DNA of 64,000 nucleotides from an uncultured Clostridia bacterium. Its GTDB lineage: Bacteria > Bacillota > Clostridia > Christensenellales > UBA1242. Both the position numbers and the translations under genes were made by a program. This document shows positions 1 to 14,488 of the stretch, in pieces (positions within the stretch are counted from its first letter, which is position 1; each line of letters starts with the position of its first letter). Location of the stretch: positions 124,001 through 188,000 of the forward strand of contig CANBBP010000002.1 of NCBI GenBank assembly GCA_947366895.1. Reading direction: 5' to 3'. A model generated the notes under the pieces. The model did not search any database and was not told where the DNA came from. It saw only the letters and a list, made by a program, of their open reading frames with translations.

Positions 1-143
1 AATTATTTTTTTATTTTTAATTGATGTGTTTTTAAAAATAGCCTAAATAATTATTAAATAATAATTTTGTTGTTGAAAATAAAAAATGCAACAACTTAAT
101 AGAATTTTTCTCTTTTTTATTATTCTTAAGTTTATATTTAGAG

Positions 144-172
144 TTGACAAAATTAGTAAATTATGTTAATCT
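144..172 (+). promoter_or_regulatory. putative sigma-A promoter of rplU operon (TTGACA, 17 nt, TAATCT)
   Basis: TTGACA at 144-149 with TAATCT at 167-172, upstream of L21. Confidence 0.5.
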
Positions 173-177
173 TCTTG

Positions 178-257
178 TAACCGCTTAAATAGGGTTTTAG
201 GAAGAACTTTAAATAAGTCACCTTTAATTTAGCGAGTTTGGAGGATAAGGAGGAAAT
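178..257 (+). promoter_or_regulatory. putative structured leader of rplU (L21 leader-like)
   Basis: Complementary arms AACCGCT..AAA (about 180) and TTTAGCG.GTT (about 230) between the promoter and the rplU start. Confidence 0.4.
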
Positions 258-575
258 TTGAAAATGTATGCTATTATTACAAGTGGTGGAAAGCAATATA
301 AAGTTACAGAAGGTCAAAGCATTGATGTTGAAAAATTAAACAGTGCTATAGGCGATAAAGTTAATTTTGATGTAATGCTTTTATCAACTGATGAGACAAT
401 TAAAACAGGCACCCCTATTTTAAAAAATGTAGTTTGTGAAGCTGAAGTAATTGCTCATGGTAAAGACAATAAAATTGTTGTTTTTAAATATAAAGCAAAA
501 AAGAATGAAAGAAAAAAACAAGGTCATAGACAACCTTTCACAAGAGTAAAAATTTTATCAGTAAAGCAGGCTTAA
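258..575 (+). CDS. rplU: 50S ribosomal protein L21
   Basis: MYAIITSGGKQYKV...GHRQPFTRVKI; followed by prp and rpmA; actual start may be the internal ATG of MYAII. Confidence 0.97.
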   Translation: MKMYAIITSGGKQYKVTEGQSIDVEKLNSAIGDKVNFDVMLLSTDETIKTGTPILKNVVCEAEVIAHGKDNKIVVFKYKAKKNERKKQGHRQPFTRVKILSVKQA

Positions 576-576
576 T

Positions 577-906
577 ATGACTTGTGTTACAATTACAAAA
601 AAAAATAATGATATTGTTAAAGTTGTTTGTGATGGTCACACAAATTATGGTGTAAGTGGAGAAGATATTGTTTGTAGTGCATTATCTAGCATAGTGCAAA
701 CAGCAGTATTAGGAATATTAATGGTTGTAGGAGTAAATTTACCCTTACAAAGAAATGAGGATAGAGGATATCTAAGTTTTGAAGTTCCACAAGATATTAC
801 AGAACAACAAAAACATGATGTTAATATTATTTTAAGTACAATGCTTTGTGGCATTAGTGATTTGCGAGAGGGGTATTCTGATTTTGTAGAATTGGAGGTT
901 AAATAA
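577..906 (+). CDS. prp: ribosomal-processing cysteine protease Prp (YsxB family)
   Basis: Conserved CDGHTNYG...GEDIVCSALSSIVQT; lies between rplU and rpmA. Confidence 0.93.
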   Translation: MTCVTITKKNNDIVKVVCDGHTNYGVSGEDIVCSALSSIVQTAVLGILMVVGVNLPLQRNEDRGYLSFEVPQDITEQQKHDVNIILSTMLCGISDLREGYSDFVELEVK

Positions 907-1200
907 ATGTTTATTATATTGCAGTTATTCGCCCATAAAAAGGGTGGTGGTAGCACAAAAAACGGTCGTGATAGTCAAGCAAAAAGATTAGGTATTAAAA
1001 AGAGCGATGGTCAAAGTGTAGTTGCTGGTAACATTATTGTTCGTCAAAGAGGAACAAAATATTATCCAGGCGAAAATGTAGGTTTAGGTAAAGACTACAC
1101 TATTTTTGCATTAACTAATGGAACTGTTAAATTTGAAACTAAACATGGTTCAAAAAAATATGTTAATGTTTGCGAAGTAAAACAAACAAAGAAAAAATAA
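907..1200 (+). CDS. rpmA: 50S ribosomal protein L27 with N-terminal extension
   Basis: [23 protein letters not shown]; extension MFIILQLF precedes the mature start. Confidence 0.97.
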   Translation: MFIILQLFAHKKGGGSTKNGRDSQAKRLGIKKSDGQSVVAGNIIVRQRGTKYYPGENVGLGKDYTIFALTNGTVKFETKHGSKKYVNVCEVKQTKKK

Positions 1201-1233
1201 CTTAGTTTTGTTTTCTTATTAAAAATAATAATA

Positions 1234-1271
1234 AAAATGCGATGAATTATCTTTCACCGCATTTTTTTGTT
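1234..1271 (+). terminator. putative intrinsic terminator after rpmA
   Basis: aaaatgcg..cgcattttttt hairpin with T run. Confidence 0.6.
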
Positions 1272-1370
1272 TTTATTTTTAATATTAAATTTTTAAAGAT
1301 CAATTTATTTTATTATTCTAATTTAATTGTATTGAACTTGTTTTTTAATTTAAATTTTTTATGCTTTTAT

Positions 1371-1994
1371 TTATCTTGCTTTTCTAAAATTTTTGCTGGT
1401 TACTTTTGCTCCGCAACTTTTACATTTACCAGGTTTTTCTTGTTCATTGCCACAATAATCACAAAAATAATAGCCTTGTTTTACTTCTGGTCTTTCATCA
1501 GTAGGTTGATAGTAGTCAGGTATATCTTTGTCTTTTTCATTTTCTTTCATTTTATCTAATAATCTATAGTCAACTGGTTGTGAGATTACTGCAACATTGT
1601 GCATATATTTTATTTCAAATCTTCCTAATTTTTCATAAAATTCTGCTTGCCTTATAGTATAAATACTTGGAGTTTTAAATTCTACGGATTTTCCTTCATC
1701 ATTCATGTATGAAAACTTTATGTAATACATAGGTGTACCATTAACTGTTACTCCACAAGCCCTATCTGAAAATATACCCATGGTTTTTATACCTTTTTTT
1801 CTAACGATACCAAATCTTATATCCTTTAATAACATTCTTAAACCAACTATAAATACAATAACACCTATTGCAACAAAAATTAATAGAAAAGGAGTTTCTG
1901 GAATAGTAATTTCACCAGTCAAATAAAGGGTTAATGGAATGCCTCCAAACATTAAGCCCCAAAACATTAAAAAGAAGTATACAAATTTTGACAT
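1371..1994 (-). CDS. membrane protein with C-terminal zinc ribbon
   Basis: Two N-terminal hydrophobic segments and CxxC...CxxC (YYFCDYCGNEQEKPGKCKSCGAK); AAGGAG RBS upstream. Confidence 0.75.
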   Translation of the reverse strand: MSKFVYFFLMFWGLMFGGIPLTLYLTGEITIPETPFLLIFVAIGVIVFIVGLRMLLKDIRFGIVRKKGIKTMGIFSDRACGVTVNGTPMYYIKFSYMNDEGKSVEFKTPSIYTIRQAEFYEKLGRFEIKYMHNVAVISQPVDYRLLDKMKENEKDKDIPDYYQPTDERPEVKQGYYFCDYCGNEQEKPGKCKSCGAKVTSKNFRKAR

Positions 1995-2307
1995 TATCGT
2001 CTCCTTAATTTACCATTATTGTTTAAGTTATTAATAATATTTAATTAGTTATTTATATTTTTATATTTAATAATATACATAACTTAAAAATATTATATGA
2101 TAAATTAAAACAAATTTCAATTATTTTATTAATTTTTTTGTTTTTGATATATTTTTATTTTTTGGATTTAAATTGATATTATTTTTTATAGAAGAATTTT
2201 AAATAATTATAAATTAAAAAATAATTAATAGACTTTTGTTATTAAAAAATTCTAAATAGTATTAAGTAAACATATATATATATATTATAAAAAAATAAAG
2301 GTAAGAA

Positions 2308-2571
2308 ATGTTTAGTTTTTTAGAAGAAATAGCAAAATTGTCGGGATTGCCCTTTGATATTTTTAATGAAAATTTTAAAGTAATTAACTTTGGTAATAAG
2401 GTTATATACATTGAACAATTTAAAAATATAATAAGTTTTGAAAATTTTGAGATAGTAATTAAACTTAGTCACGGAGTTATTAAAATTACTGGTGAAAATT
2501 TAAAAATTAAAAATATGAATTTAAACACTATTGTTATTAATGGAAACATTAAAACTATGGAAATATCCTAA
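2308..2571 (+). CDS. yqfC: YqfC-family sporulation protein
   Basis: Small protein with YqfC-like pattern directly upstream of yqfD. Confidence 0.8.
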   Translation: MFSFLEEIAKLSGLPFDIFNENFKVINFGNKVIYIEQFKNIISFENFEIVIKLSHGVIKITGENLKIKNMNLNTIVINGNIKTMEIS

Positions 2572-2691
2572 TATATTTAATTTTTTAAATTTAAAATTAT
2601 TAATTTAAAGATTTATTAGTTAAATGAAATCACAATATAACCAATAAATTATATTTTAAGGTAATTTACTTTTTTATTAAGAAGGGGTACT

Positions 2692-3831
2692 ATGCAAGAA
2701 GATAATTTAAAACAAAAAGTATATTATGAAGTTTCGGGTTTAAATTTTAAAAAATTTTTAGAAAATATCAAAAAAAATAATATACAAGTTTATAATTTTA
2801 AAAGGTCAGATTATAATCTTTTTACTATAGGTGTTAATAAGCAGGATGAAAAAACATTTATTGATATTTGTACAAAAATGAATTATAAAATTTCTTTGCA
2901 AGACCAATCTCTAATACTTAAAACTTCTAAAAAAATAAAACAAAACTTAGCCATTTTTCTTAGTATTGTTTTTGTTTTTATTGCTATTGCTATTTCTTGC
3001 AATATGGTCTATAGAGTAGAAATTTATGGACTAGATAATGTAACTAAAGAAGAGGTAGTAAAAGTACTAAATGATAATGGCTATAATGTTGGAAAAACCA
3101 AATCTAGTTATAATTTAGATAAGTTGGAAATAATATTAAAGGAAAACATTAATAAAATAAGTTTTGCTTCAAGTATTATTAAGGGCAATACATTACTTAT
3201 TAATATAAATGAAAAAATTGATAATGATAATTTAATTTATGATTATAAACCTTTAATTAGTCCGTATGATTGTATCATAAAAAATATTAATCTTAAATCT
3301 GGAACAAGTAATGTTAAAAATGGAGATATTGTAAAGAAAGGGGATACAATAGTTTTTCCATATATAACCTATAAAGATGGCACACAATTAAAAGTTGAAG
3401 CAGAAGCTGAAATACAAGCATATATTGAAATTTCAAATACAACAGTTTATTATGAAAATCACACAGAACTTGTAAGAAGTGGAGAAAAACTTCAACAAAC
3501 CCAATTTTCTTTGTTAGGTTTGAATTTAGGAGCAAGAGGAGATAAAGTATTATTTTCTAATTATCAAATAGAAACAAAAGAAAATTATCCATATAAAAAT
3601 TTTTTTCTACCTTTCAAAAAAACAATAACCTATTATTATGAACTTGTAGAAAAACAAGTATATATTCCTTTTGATAAAGTTGTGCAAAATATAATTGAAA
3701 AAAATCAAAATCTATTGTATAATAATTTACAAGGAAATGTAACAGATAAAATTGAATATGAAACAACTACTAATTTAGTTGAAAATGTTTATTATGTTAC
3801 AACCTATTTAAAAACTAATATTATTTTTTAA
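2692..3831 (+). CDS. yqfD: sporulation protein YqfD
   Basis: Single TM then VYRVEIYGLDNVTKEEV (FtsQ/POTRA-like), GDIVKKGDTIV; follows yqfC. Confidence 0.88.
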   Translation: MQEDNLKQKVYYEVSGLNFKKFLENIKKNNIQVYNFKRSDYNLFTIGVNKQDEKTFIDICTKMNYKISLQDQSLILKTSKKIKQNLAIFLSIVFVFIAIAISCNMVYRVEIYGLDNVTKEEVVKVLNDNGYNVGKTKSSYNLDKLEIILKENINKISFASSIIKGNTLLININEKIDNDNLIYDYKPLISPYDCIIKNINLKSGTSNVKNGDIVKKGDTIVFPYITYKDGTQLKVEAEAEIQAYIEISNTTVYYENHTELVRSGEKLQQTQFSLLGLNLGARGDKVLFSNYQIETKENYPYKNFFLPFKKTITYYYELVEKQVYIPFDKVVQNIIEKNQNLLYNNLQGNVTDKIEYETTTNLVENVYYVTTYLKTNIIF

Positions 3832-3917
3832 TTTAATTACGTTAAATAATTTTTGTTATTAAAAATATAAAATAGTTAGTTTTTATATAACATTAAATAT
3901 TAAGATAAGGAATAATT

Positions 3918-4409
3918 ATGAAAATTGAAATAAGTGACTATGCTCTAACTAAAAATTTTAAAAAACTTATTGTAAAACTTATTAAGACAGCAAATAAATA
4001 TTCTAAGTGTTGCCAAAGAAAAATTGAAGTAGAAATTAGTTTTGTTGATAGCGATAAAATTAGACAATTAAACAGGGATTGTAGAGGGATAGATAAGGAA
4101 ACTGATGTTTTATCATTCCCAGTTCTTAATTTAAAGCCGATGCAAAAAGTTAATTTAAAAGATTTTAAAGATGATATAAATCCTGAAACAAAATTACTTA
4201 TGTTAGGTGATATTGTAATTTGTGAGGAAGTTGCAAAAAAACATGCCGAAGAATACAATCACTCTTACGAAAGAGAAGTTTGTTATTTAGTGGTACATGG
4301 CTTTTTACATCTTCTTGGGTTTGACCACATGGAAGAAGAAGATAAAAAGGTTATGAGAGCTTTAGAAGAGGCAATTTTAAAAAAGCATAAAATAACTAGA
4401 GATTTTTAA
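3918..4409 (+). CDS. ybeY: endoribonuclease YbeY (rRNA maturation factor)
   Basis: LGDIVIC and HGFLHLLGFDH zinc-binding motif. Confidence 0.96.
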   Translation: MKIEISDYALTKNFKKLIVKLIKTANKYSKCCQRKIEVEISFVDSDKIRQLNRDCRGIDKETDVLSFPVLNLKPMQKVNLKDFKDDINPETKLLMLGDIVICEEVAKKHAEEYNHSYEREVCYLVVHGFLHLLGFDHMEEEDKKVMRALEEAILKKHKITRDF

Positions 4410-4439
4410 ATTTAAATATAAAATAAGGATAAAAGTAAA

Positions 4440-5339
4440 ATGATAAAATGTGGCTTTGTTGCCATAATAGGAAAAGCAAATGCAGGAAAAAGTAGTTTGA
4501 TTAATAGGATTGTTAATGAAAAAGTTTCTATAGTTTCTCCTAAACCTCAAACTACTCGCAATAATATTTTAGGTATTTACAATGCTGAGGATTGTCAAAT
4601 TATATTTGTTGATACTCCTGGCATAAATAAAACAGGCAGTGGTTTAGACAATTTTATGCAAAAAAGTATAAAAGGTGCAGTTACAGATGTAAATGTTGTT
4701 ATTCTTGCTAGCGATATAACAAAACCACTTACTGAACAAGAAAGGAACTTAATTGATAATTATTATAATCAAAAAATTCCTGTAATTTTAGTTCTAACAA
4801 AAATAGATTTAGTACCTGAACAAAAGGTTTTTGAAGTTTTATCTAATTATTCTAATCTAACAAATAAGTGTGAATTAGTACCATTATCAAGTTTAAAAAA
4901 TAGAAATGTAAATTCATTATTAGATTTAGTAAAAAAGTATTTACCTAAAACAAGTCAGGAAAATAGATATTATGATGAAGATTTATACACCGATAAATCA
5001 CTAAAGTTTATTGTTTCTGAAATTATAAGAGAGAAAGCTTTATATTATCTTGATAAAGAAATACCTCATGGTATAGCAGTAGATATTTGGAATTTTAATG
5101 AAGAAACAACTCTTGCCACAATAGAGGCAAATATAATTTGTGAAAAAGATAGCCATAAAGTGATTATTTTAGGTAAGGGTGGAGAAATGCTTAAAAAAAT
5201 AGGACATAGTGCAAGAGTAAGTATTCAAAAGATTTTACAAAAAAAAGTAGTGTTAAATTTATTTATTAAAGTAAAGCCAAACTGGAAAAATAATTTGGAA
5301 TTTTTGGATTCTCTGGGTTATAATATTAATGAAATATAA
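4440..5339 (+). CDS. era: GTPase Era
   Basis: GKANAGKSSLIN, DTPGI, TKID and C-terminal KH domain. Confidence 0.97.
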   Translation: MIKCGFVAIIGKANAGKSSLINRIVNEKVSIVSPKPQTTRNNILGIYNAEDCQIIFVDTPGINKTGSGLDNFMQKSIKGAVTDVNVVILASDITKPLTEQERNLIDNYYNQKIPVILVLTKIDLVPEQKVFEVLSNYSNLTNKCELVPLSSLKNRNVNSLLDLVKKYLPKTSQENRYYDEDLYTDKSLKFIVSEIIREKALYYLDKEIPHGIAVDIWNFNEETTLATIEANIICEKDSHKVIILGKGGEMLKKIGHSARVSIQKILQKKVVLNLFIKVKPNWKNNLEFLDSLGYNINEI

Positions 5340-5417
5340 TTCTAGTAATTAAGCATAAAAGTTGAAAAATTGCACAATCTAATATCACAAAATTTCACCA
5401 AAAAGAGGGGATAAAAT

Positions 5418-5633
5418 ATGATGGAAGATGATGGTATGATTTTAGATAATGGCGTGCCAAACGAAGAATTAGCAAATGTATGTAATGACTTATTTTTTGG
5501 TAATTCTGATTTAGCAGGAAATGTTGGTTTAAAAAACTTAGGTTTTATAGTTTCGGCACCAAATCAAGTGTTTGAATCTTATTTAGATGGCGTAAATGCC
5601 CTCGTGTCGCATGATGATGAGTTATCACAATAA
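5418..5633 (+). CDS. hypothetical small acidic protein
   Basis: 71-aa ORF, AGAGGGG RBS, between era and recO. Confidence 0.6.
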   Translation: MMEDDGMILDNGVPNEELANVCNDLFFGNSDLAGNVGLKNLGFIVSAPNQVFESYLDGVNALVSHDDELSQ

Positions 5634-5676
5634 TTTATAAGCACCAAAAAAACAATTTAAAAGAAAGTTTTAAATA

Positions 5677-6396
5677 ATGGATACATCAGTTAAAGGTATA
5701 GTTTTAAAAACAAAAGATTATAAAGATAATGATAAATTATTAACAATTTTAACTCTTGAAAAGGGTAAAATTTTAGTTAAAGCAAGAGGTGTCAAAAAGG
5801 CAAAATCTAAGTTTAAAGCTTTTTGTCAAAGTTTTTGTTTTGCAGAATTTGAACTTGTGTCAAGTAATGGTGGTTATATATTAACTGGTGTTAACGAAGT
5901 AGAAAATTTTTATGATTTAACAACTGATATTTCAAGATTTAGTTATGCTTTTTGTGTGCTAGAATTAGTCGATAAAGTTTGTTATGAAAACCAAGAATAT
6001 TTAAATATTTTTATTGATATGTTGAAATGTTTAAAACAAATGAAAATGAATGAAGTTAATGTAGAACTTACTCTTTGTAAATTTATTTTAAACATACTTA
6101 GTTTTGAAGGTTTTAAAATAAATTTAAATGAATGCTCAAATTGTGGTGATAAATTAAATAATAACCTTTTTTTTAATATGTCAAGAGGAGAAATTACCTG
6201 TGAAAAATGCAGGGCTCTTGATGATATCGTTTTAGAAAATGCTATATATTCCTCATTAAAAATTTTATATAGTAATTCTTATGATAATTTAAAAACAATT
6301 AAATTTTCTAAAAAAATTTTAAATAATCTTTTAAAATTTTTAACTAATAATATTTACTTTAGATATGAAATAAAATTAAAATCCTTAATTTTATAA
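5677..6396 (+). CDS. recO: DNA repair protein RecO
   Basis: GIVLKTKDYKDNDKLLTILT and zinc finger CSNCG...CEKC. Confidence 0.94.
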   Translation: MDTSVKGIVLKTKDYKDNDKLLTILTLEKGKILVKARGVKKAKSKFKAFCQSFCFAEFELVSSNGGYILTGVNEVENFYDLTTDISRFSYAFCVLELVDKVCYENQEYLNIFIDMLKCLKQMKMNEVNVELTLCKFILNILSFEGFKINLNECSNCGDKLNNNLFFNMSRGEITCEKCRALDDIVLENAIYSSLKILYSNSYDNLKTIKFSKKILNNLLKFLTNNIYFRYEIKLKSLIL

Positions 6397-6524
6397 ATAT
6401 TTTTATAATATATTTTTATATCTATATTAAGGTAATTTAATAATAATTAATAGAAATTATGAAACAAACAATTAATTAAATAATTAATTAAGAAAAATTA
6501 AAATATAATAAAATAATTGAAATT

Positions 6525-6558
6525 TAAAAACAAGTTTTAACAAAAGCTTGTTTTTTTA
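6525..6558 (+). terminator. putative intrinsic terminator after recO
   Basis: acaagtttt aac aaaagcttgt plus T7. Confidence 0.65.
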
Positions 6559-6621
6559 TGAGCTTATTAAATATGTAAAGATATTTGCTTTTTTAAATAT
6601 TTTTTGATATAATCACTAAGT

Positions 6622-7359
6622 ATGGAAAGACGATTTTTTTTACAAAAAACTGATATTCAAGGGGAAATTATAACCCTTACATCAGATGAACATCAGCACT
6701 TATCAAAAGTCCTAAGGCTTAGAGTTGGAGATAAAGTGGAATGCTTTTATGATAATAGTAATATCTTAATATGTGAAATTTTAGATATTACAAAAAACTT
6801 TTCTACTCTAAAAATTCTTGATGAATATGAAACAAGTGCAAACCCTAAAGTTAATGTAACATTATTTCAAGGATTGCCTAAGCTAGATAAATTAGAACTT
6901 ATTACTCAAAAAGTTACTGAAATAGGATTAACAACAATTATTCCATTTTATTCTAGTTTTTGTATAGCAAAACAAAATGATAATAAAATTGAAAGGTTGA
7001 AAAAAATAGTAACAAGTGCATGTAAGCAATGTGGTAGAACTAAATTAATTAATATTAAAGCAAGTGTAAGTTTTAAGGAAATGTTAAACTTATTAAACAA
7101 TTATAGCCTTGTAATATTTGCAAACGAAAACGAAAAAACATTATCTTTAAGGCAAGTTTTTAAAGAAAATAAAGAGATAAATTTAGACAGCGTTGCTTTA
7201 ATAGTAGGTAGTGAAGGTGGTTTTAGTAAAGAAGAAATAAATCAACTTACAAGTTTAAAAAATGTTTTTTCGGTTTCATTGGGCCAAAGAATTTTAAGAA
7301 CAGAAACAGCAAGCATTTCTTTAGCAACTTTAGTTTTATATGAATTAAACGAAATTTAA
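6622..7359 (+). CDS. rsmE: 16S rRNA m3U1498 methyltransferase RsmE
   Basis: HLSKVLRLRVGD, VGSEGGFSKEE, LGQRILRTETA. Confidence 0.96.
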   Translation: MERRFFLQKTDIQGEIITLTSDEHQHLSKVLRLRVGDKVECFYDNSNILICEILDITKNFSTLKILDEYETSANPKVNVTLFQGLPKLDKLELITQKVTEIGLTTIIPFYSSFCIAKQNDNKIERLKKIVTSACKQCGRTKLINIKASVSFKEMLNLLNNYSLVIFANENEKTLSLRQVFKENKEINLDSVALIVGSEGGFSKEEINQLTSLKNVFSVSLGQRILRTETASISLATLVLYELNEI

Positions 7360-7488
7360 TAAATAATTTTCAAAATAAAAAAATTAAATCAGTTTTTTCA
7401 TCACACACAAAACAAAATAAAATCATAAAAATTTATAAAAATAAAATTATTTTACATAAAAACTACAAAAGGAAATAAAAAGAAAACT

Positions 7489-8736
7489 ATGAAAAAGATA
7501 TGCCTCCTAAATTTAGGTTGCAAAGTTAATCAATATGAAATAGATGGAATATTAAATTCTTTAAAGGGTAGTTATGAGACAACCACCAATCTTGAATATG
7601 CAGATATGTACATAGTTAATACTTGTGCTGTTACACAAGAAGCAGAGAAAAAAAGTCGTCAGATTTTAGCGAAAATTGAAAAAGTAAATCCTGAAGCAAA
7701 AATTTATGTATGTGGTTGTGCTTCACAAAACGACCCTAGTCAGTTTTTAACAAAAAAACAGGTTCAATGTGTTATAGGTACCTATGGAAAGGGTAAAATT
7801 AAAGATAATTTTGATGTTGCAGGAAATAGAGTAGAGAAAATTTCAAAAGAATATGAAGATGATTTAATGGCAACAAATGTTAGAACAAGAGGATATATTA
7901 AGGTACAAGATGGCTGTAATAATTATTGCTCTTATTGCCTTATTCCTTATCTTAGAGGTAGAAGTCGTTCTAGACCTTTAGAAAGTATAGTAAAGGAAGC
8001 ACAAATTCTTGCTAAATCATGTAAAGAACTTGTCATAACAGGGGTTAATGTGTCGGATTATCGTATTGATGGTGAACTTGCTATGTCTAAATTAATGTAT
8101 GCATTAAAAGATATTCCAGCAAGAATTAGGTTAAGTTCTTTAGAAGTTAATGTAATAACAGAGGAACTTTTAAAAACTTTAAAAGCTATGCCAAATTTTT
8201 GCCCATCATTTCATTTGTCACTTCAAAGTGGCTCAGATAAAGTTTTAGCTCATATGAACAGGCACTATACTACTAAAGAATATTTAAATAAAGTTAATTT
8301 AATAAGAAAATATTTTGATGAACCAGCAATTTCTACGGATATAATTGTAGGTTATCCAACAGAAACCGACAAAGAATTTGAAAATTCTCTTAATTTCATA
8401 AAACAAGTGGGATTTAGTAATGTTCATTATTTTGCCTATTCTTCAAGAAAAGGTACAAGAGCAGGTGATTTACCACAAATTAATGGTAAAATAATAGCAG
8501 AGAGGGAAGCCAAATTAAAGCCTATTGTAGAAGAAATGAGAGCAACATTTCAACAAAAATTTTTGGGTACTCCTCTTGATGTGCTTGTTGAAGAAAAGAA
8601 AAATGACTATTTTACAGGATTTTCTTTAAGATACACAAAGTGTTATATTGATGGTGATGTAAAACTTAATGAGTTAGTAAAAGTTATGCCTATATCTTTA
8701 TATAGTAATGGATTGTTTTGTAAACCTATTAAATAG
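7489..8736 (+). CDS. mtaB: tRNA t6A37 methylthiotransferase MtaB
   Basis: NLGCKVNQYE, radical SAM CNNYCSYCLIPYLRG. Confidence 0.95.
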   Translation: MKKICLLNLGCKVNQYEIDGILNSLKGSYETTTNLEYADMYIVNTCAVTQEAEKKSRQILAKIEKVNPEAKIYVCGCASQNDPSQFLTKKQVQCVIGTYGKGKIKDNFDVAGNRVEKISKEYEDDLMATNVRTRGYIKVQDGCNNYCSYCLIPYLRGRSRSRPLESIVKEAQILAKSCKELVITGVNVSDYRIDGELAMSKLMYALKDIPARIRLSSLEVNVITEELLKTLKAMPNFCPSFHLSLQSGSDKVLAHMNRHYTTKEYLNKVNLIRKYFDEPAISTDIIVGYPTETDKEFENSLNFIKQVGFSNVHYFAYSSRKGTRAGDLPQINGKIIAEREAKLKPIVEEMRATFQQKFLGTPLDVLVEEKKNDYFTGFSLRYTKCYIDGDVKLNELVKVMPISLYSNGLFCKPIK

Positions 8737-8746
8737 TTATAAATGC

Positions 8747-8774
8747 TTGACAAATACATAAATATACTTATACT
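8747..8774 (+). promoter_or_regulatory. putative sigma-A promoter of rpsU (TTGACA, 16 nt, TATACT)
   Basis: Direct reading, just upstream of rpsU. Confidence 0.6.
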
Positions 8775-8813
8775 AATATAAGTTATTTATTTGCAGAAGG
8801 GAGGTGAGTATCT

Positions 8814-8987
8814 ATGTCAACAGTTAAAGTAGGCGAAAACGAAAGTTTAGAAAGTGCTATTAAAAGATTTAAAAGAAAATGTCAAAAAGATGGCATTATA
8901 GGTGACCTTCGTAAAAAAGAAGCATACGAAAAACCTTCTGTAGCAAAAAAGAAAAAACAAGCAGCAGCAAGAAAAAAGAGAAAATAA
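8814..8987 (+). CDS. rpsU: 30S ribosomal protein S21 (57 aa, absent from the ORF track)
   Basis: [68 protein letters not shown]. Confidence 0.96.
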   Translation: MSTVKVGENESLESAIKRFKRKCQKDGIIGDLRKKEAYEKPSVAKKKKQAAARKKRK

Positions 8988-9013
8988 TTTTTAAATAAAA
9001 TTTATTTTTTATC

Positions 9014-9055
9014 AAAAAACACTTACAAAATTGTTAAGTGTTTTTTTGTTTTTGT
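9014..9055 (+). terminator. intrinsic terminator after rpsU
   Basis: cactta caaaattgt taagtg followed by T7. Confidence 0.75.
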
Positions 9056-9428
9056 AAGGTAAATAGAAAAAAATAAGTGAAATATCATATAAAAATATAA
9101 TAATTTAAAACATTTAAGACTATGAATTTTTAATAATAAAACAAAATATATTGTATTTTAGTGGCATAATAAAAAATCGTAAAAGTTCGTTTTTTTATGT
9201 TTTTGAAAAAATTATTGATAAAATATTTTTTTCACTTCTTTTATATACCAAAATTAGACAAAATATATTAAAATTTTGACTGGACTTTAAATATTCTTAG
9301 ACTATACTTATCTATGCTTTTTGTAAATTTTAGAGACAATTAAAAATAAAATAAAAAACACAAAAAACTAAAAAATTATGTACTTTAAAAATTAAATTTT
9401 TTATAGGATAAAAGGAGTTTAAAAATTT

Positions 9429-9827
9429 ATGTCTAACACAGTTAAAGCAAAAGGAAACATTTATAATTTAGCAAAAATTGCAAAAGAAAGATTAAAGAAA
9501 AATAGTTATACAAAAGTTAAAGGGAATGTGATAAATACAGCGACAACATTTGCAAATTACATATCTAATAAAAAAGAAATTTCACATACCAAAACTCCTG
9601 AAAAACATATTACGGGTGTATCATATGATGAAGAATTATATAAAAAGGTTTGTTATTTAATAGAAAGTAATAATACAATTAATCCTATATCTCATTTAAT
9701 TGATAAAGAATTATTTGCTACTTTAGATACAGAGGCAAAACAATTTTATATTAATAATCTAACTCAAAAATATAAGTACATGAAAAATAGATATTATAGA
9801 GAACATTCAATATCGCTATTTATGTAG
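9429..9827 (+). CDS. hypothetical protein
   Basis: 132-aa ORF with AAAAGGAG RBS; lysine-rich; no recognised family. Confidence 0.65.
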   Translation: MSNTVKAKGNIYNLAKIAKERLKKNSYTKVKGNVINTATTFANYISNKKEISHTKTPEKHITGVSYDEELYKKVCYLIESNNTINPISHLIDKELFATLDTEAKQFYINNLTQKYKYMKNRYYREHSISLFM

Positions 9828-9902
9828 AAATTTAATAAAATTCTTTCTTTTTTTGAATTGTTTTATTGTAAAATAAATTTCATTTATGCTATAATTCCTA
9901 TT

Positions 9903-14230
<4,328 letters not shown>

Positions 14231-14488
14231 TAACATAAGTTAATTTTAATCAAAAACATTAAAGGATATAAAAAAGTTTTTTAAAACATTGTTTTATAAA
14301 TTTTTATTTTATTTATCAATATAATTTTAACTTATTATTAATATTGTATTAAGTATTAATTTGCAGCGGAAAAACCTCTTGCAATAAATTTAAAATTATG
14401 TTAAACTGACAAATGTAAAAATGAATTTATAAATAAACTTATAATAATTTTATAAATATAACAATTATAAAAAGGAAGTAATTTTATT

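Noticed and set aside
645-956. Minus-strand ORF antisense to prp
   Set aside because: Overlaps the recognisable Prp protein; no RBS or family.
1242-1559. Plus-strand F/I/L-rich ORF
   Set aside because: Antisense to the zinc-ribbon membrane protein and overlaps the rpmA terminator; composition reflects AT-rich reverse strand.
2270-2290. Short (TA)n run upstream of yqfC, considered as repeat or sigma-E -10
   Set aside because: Simple AT dinucleotide run with no convincing paired -35 element.
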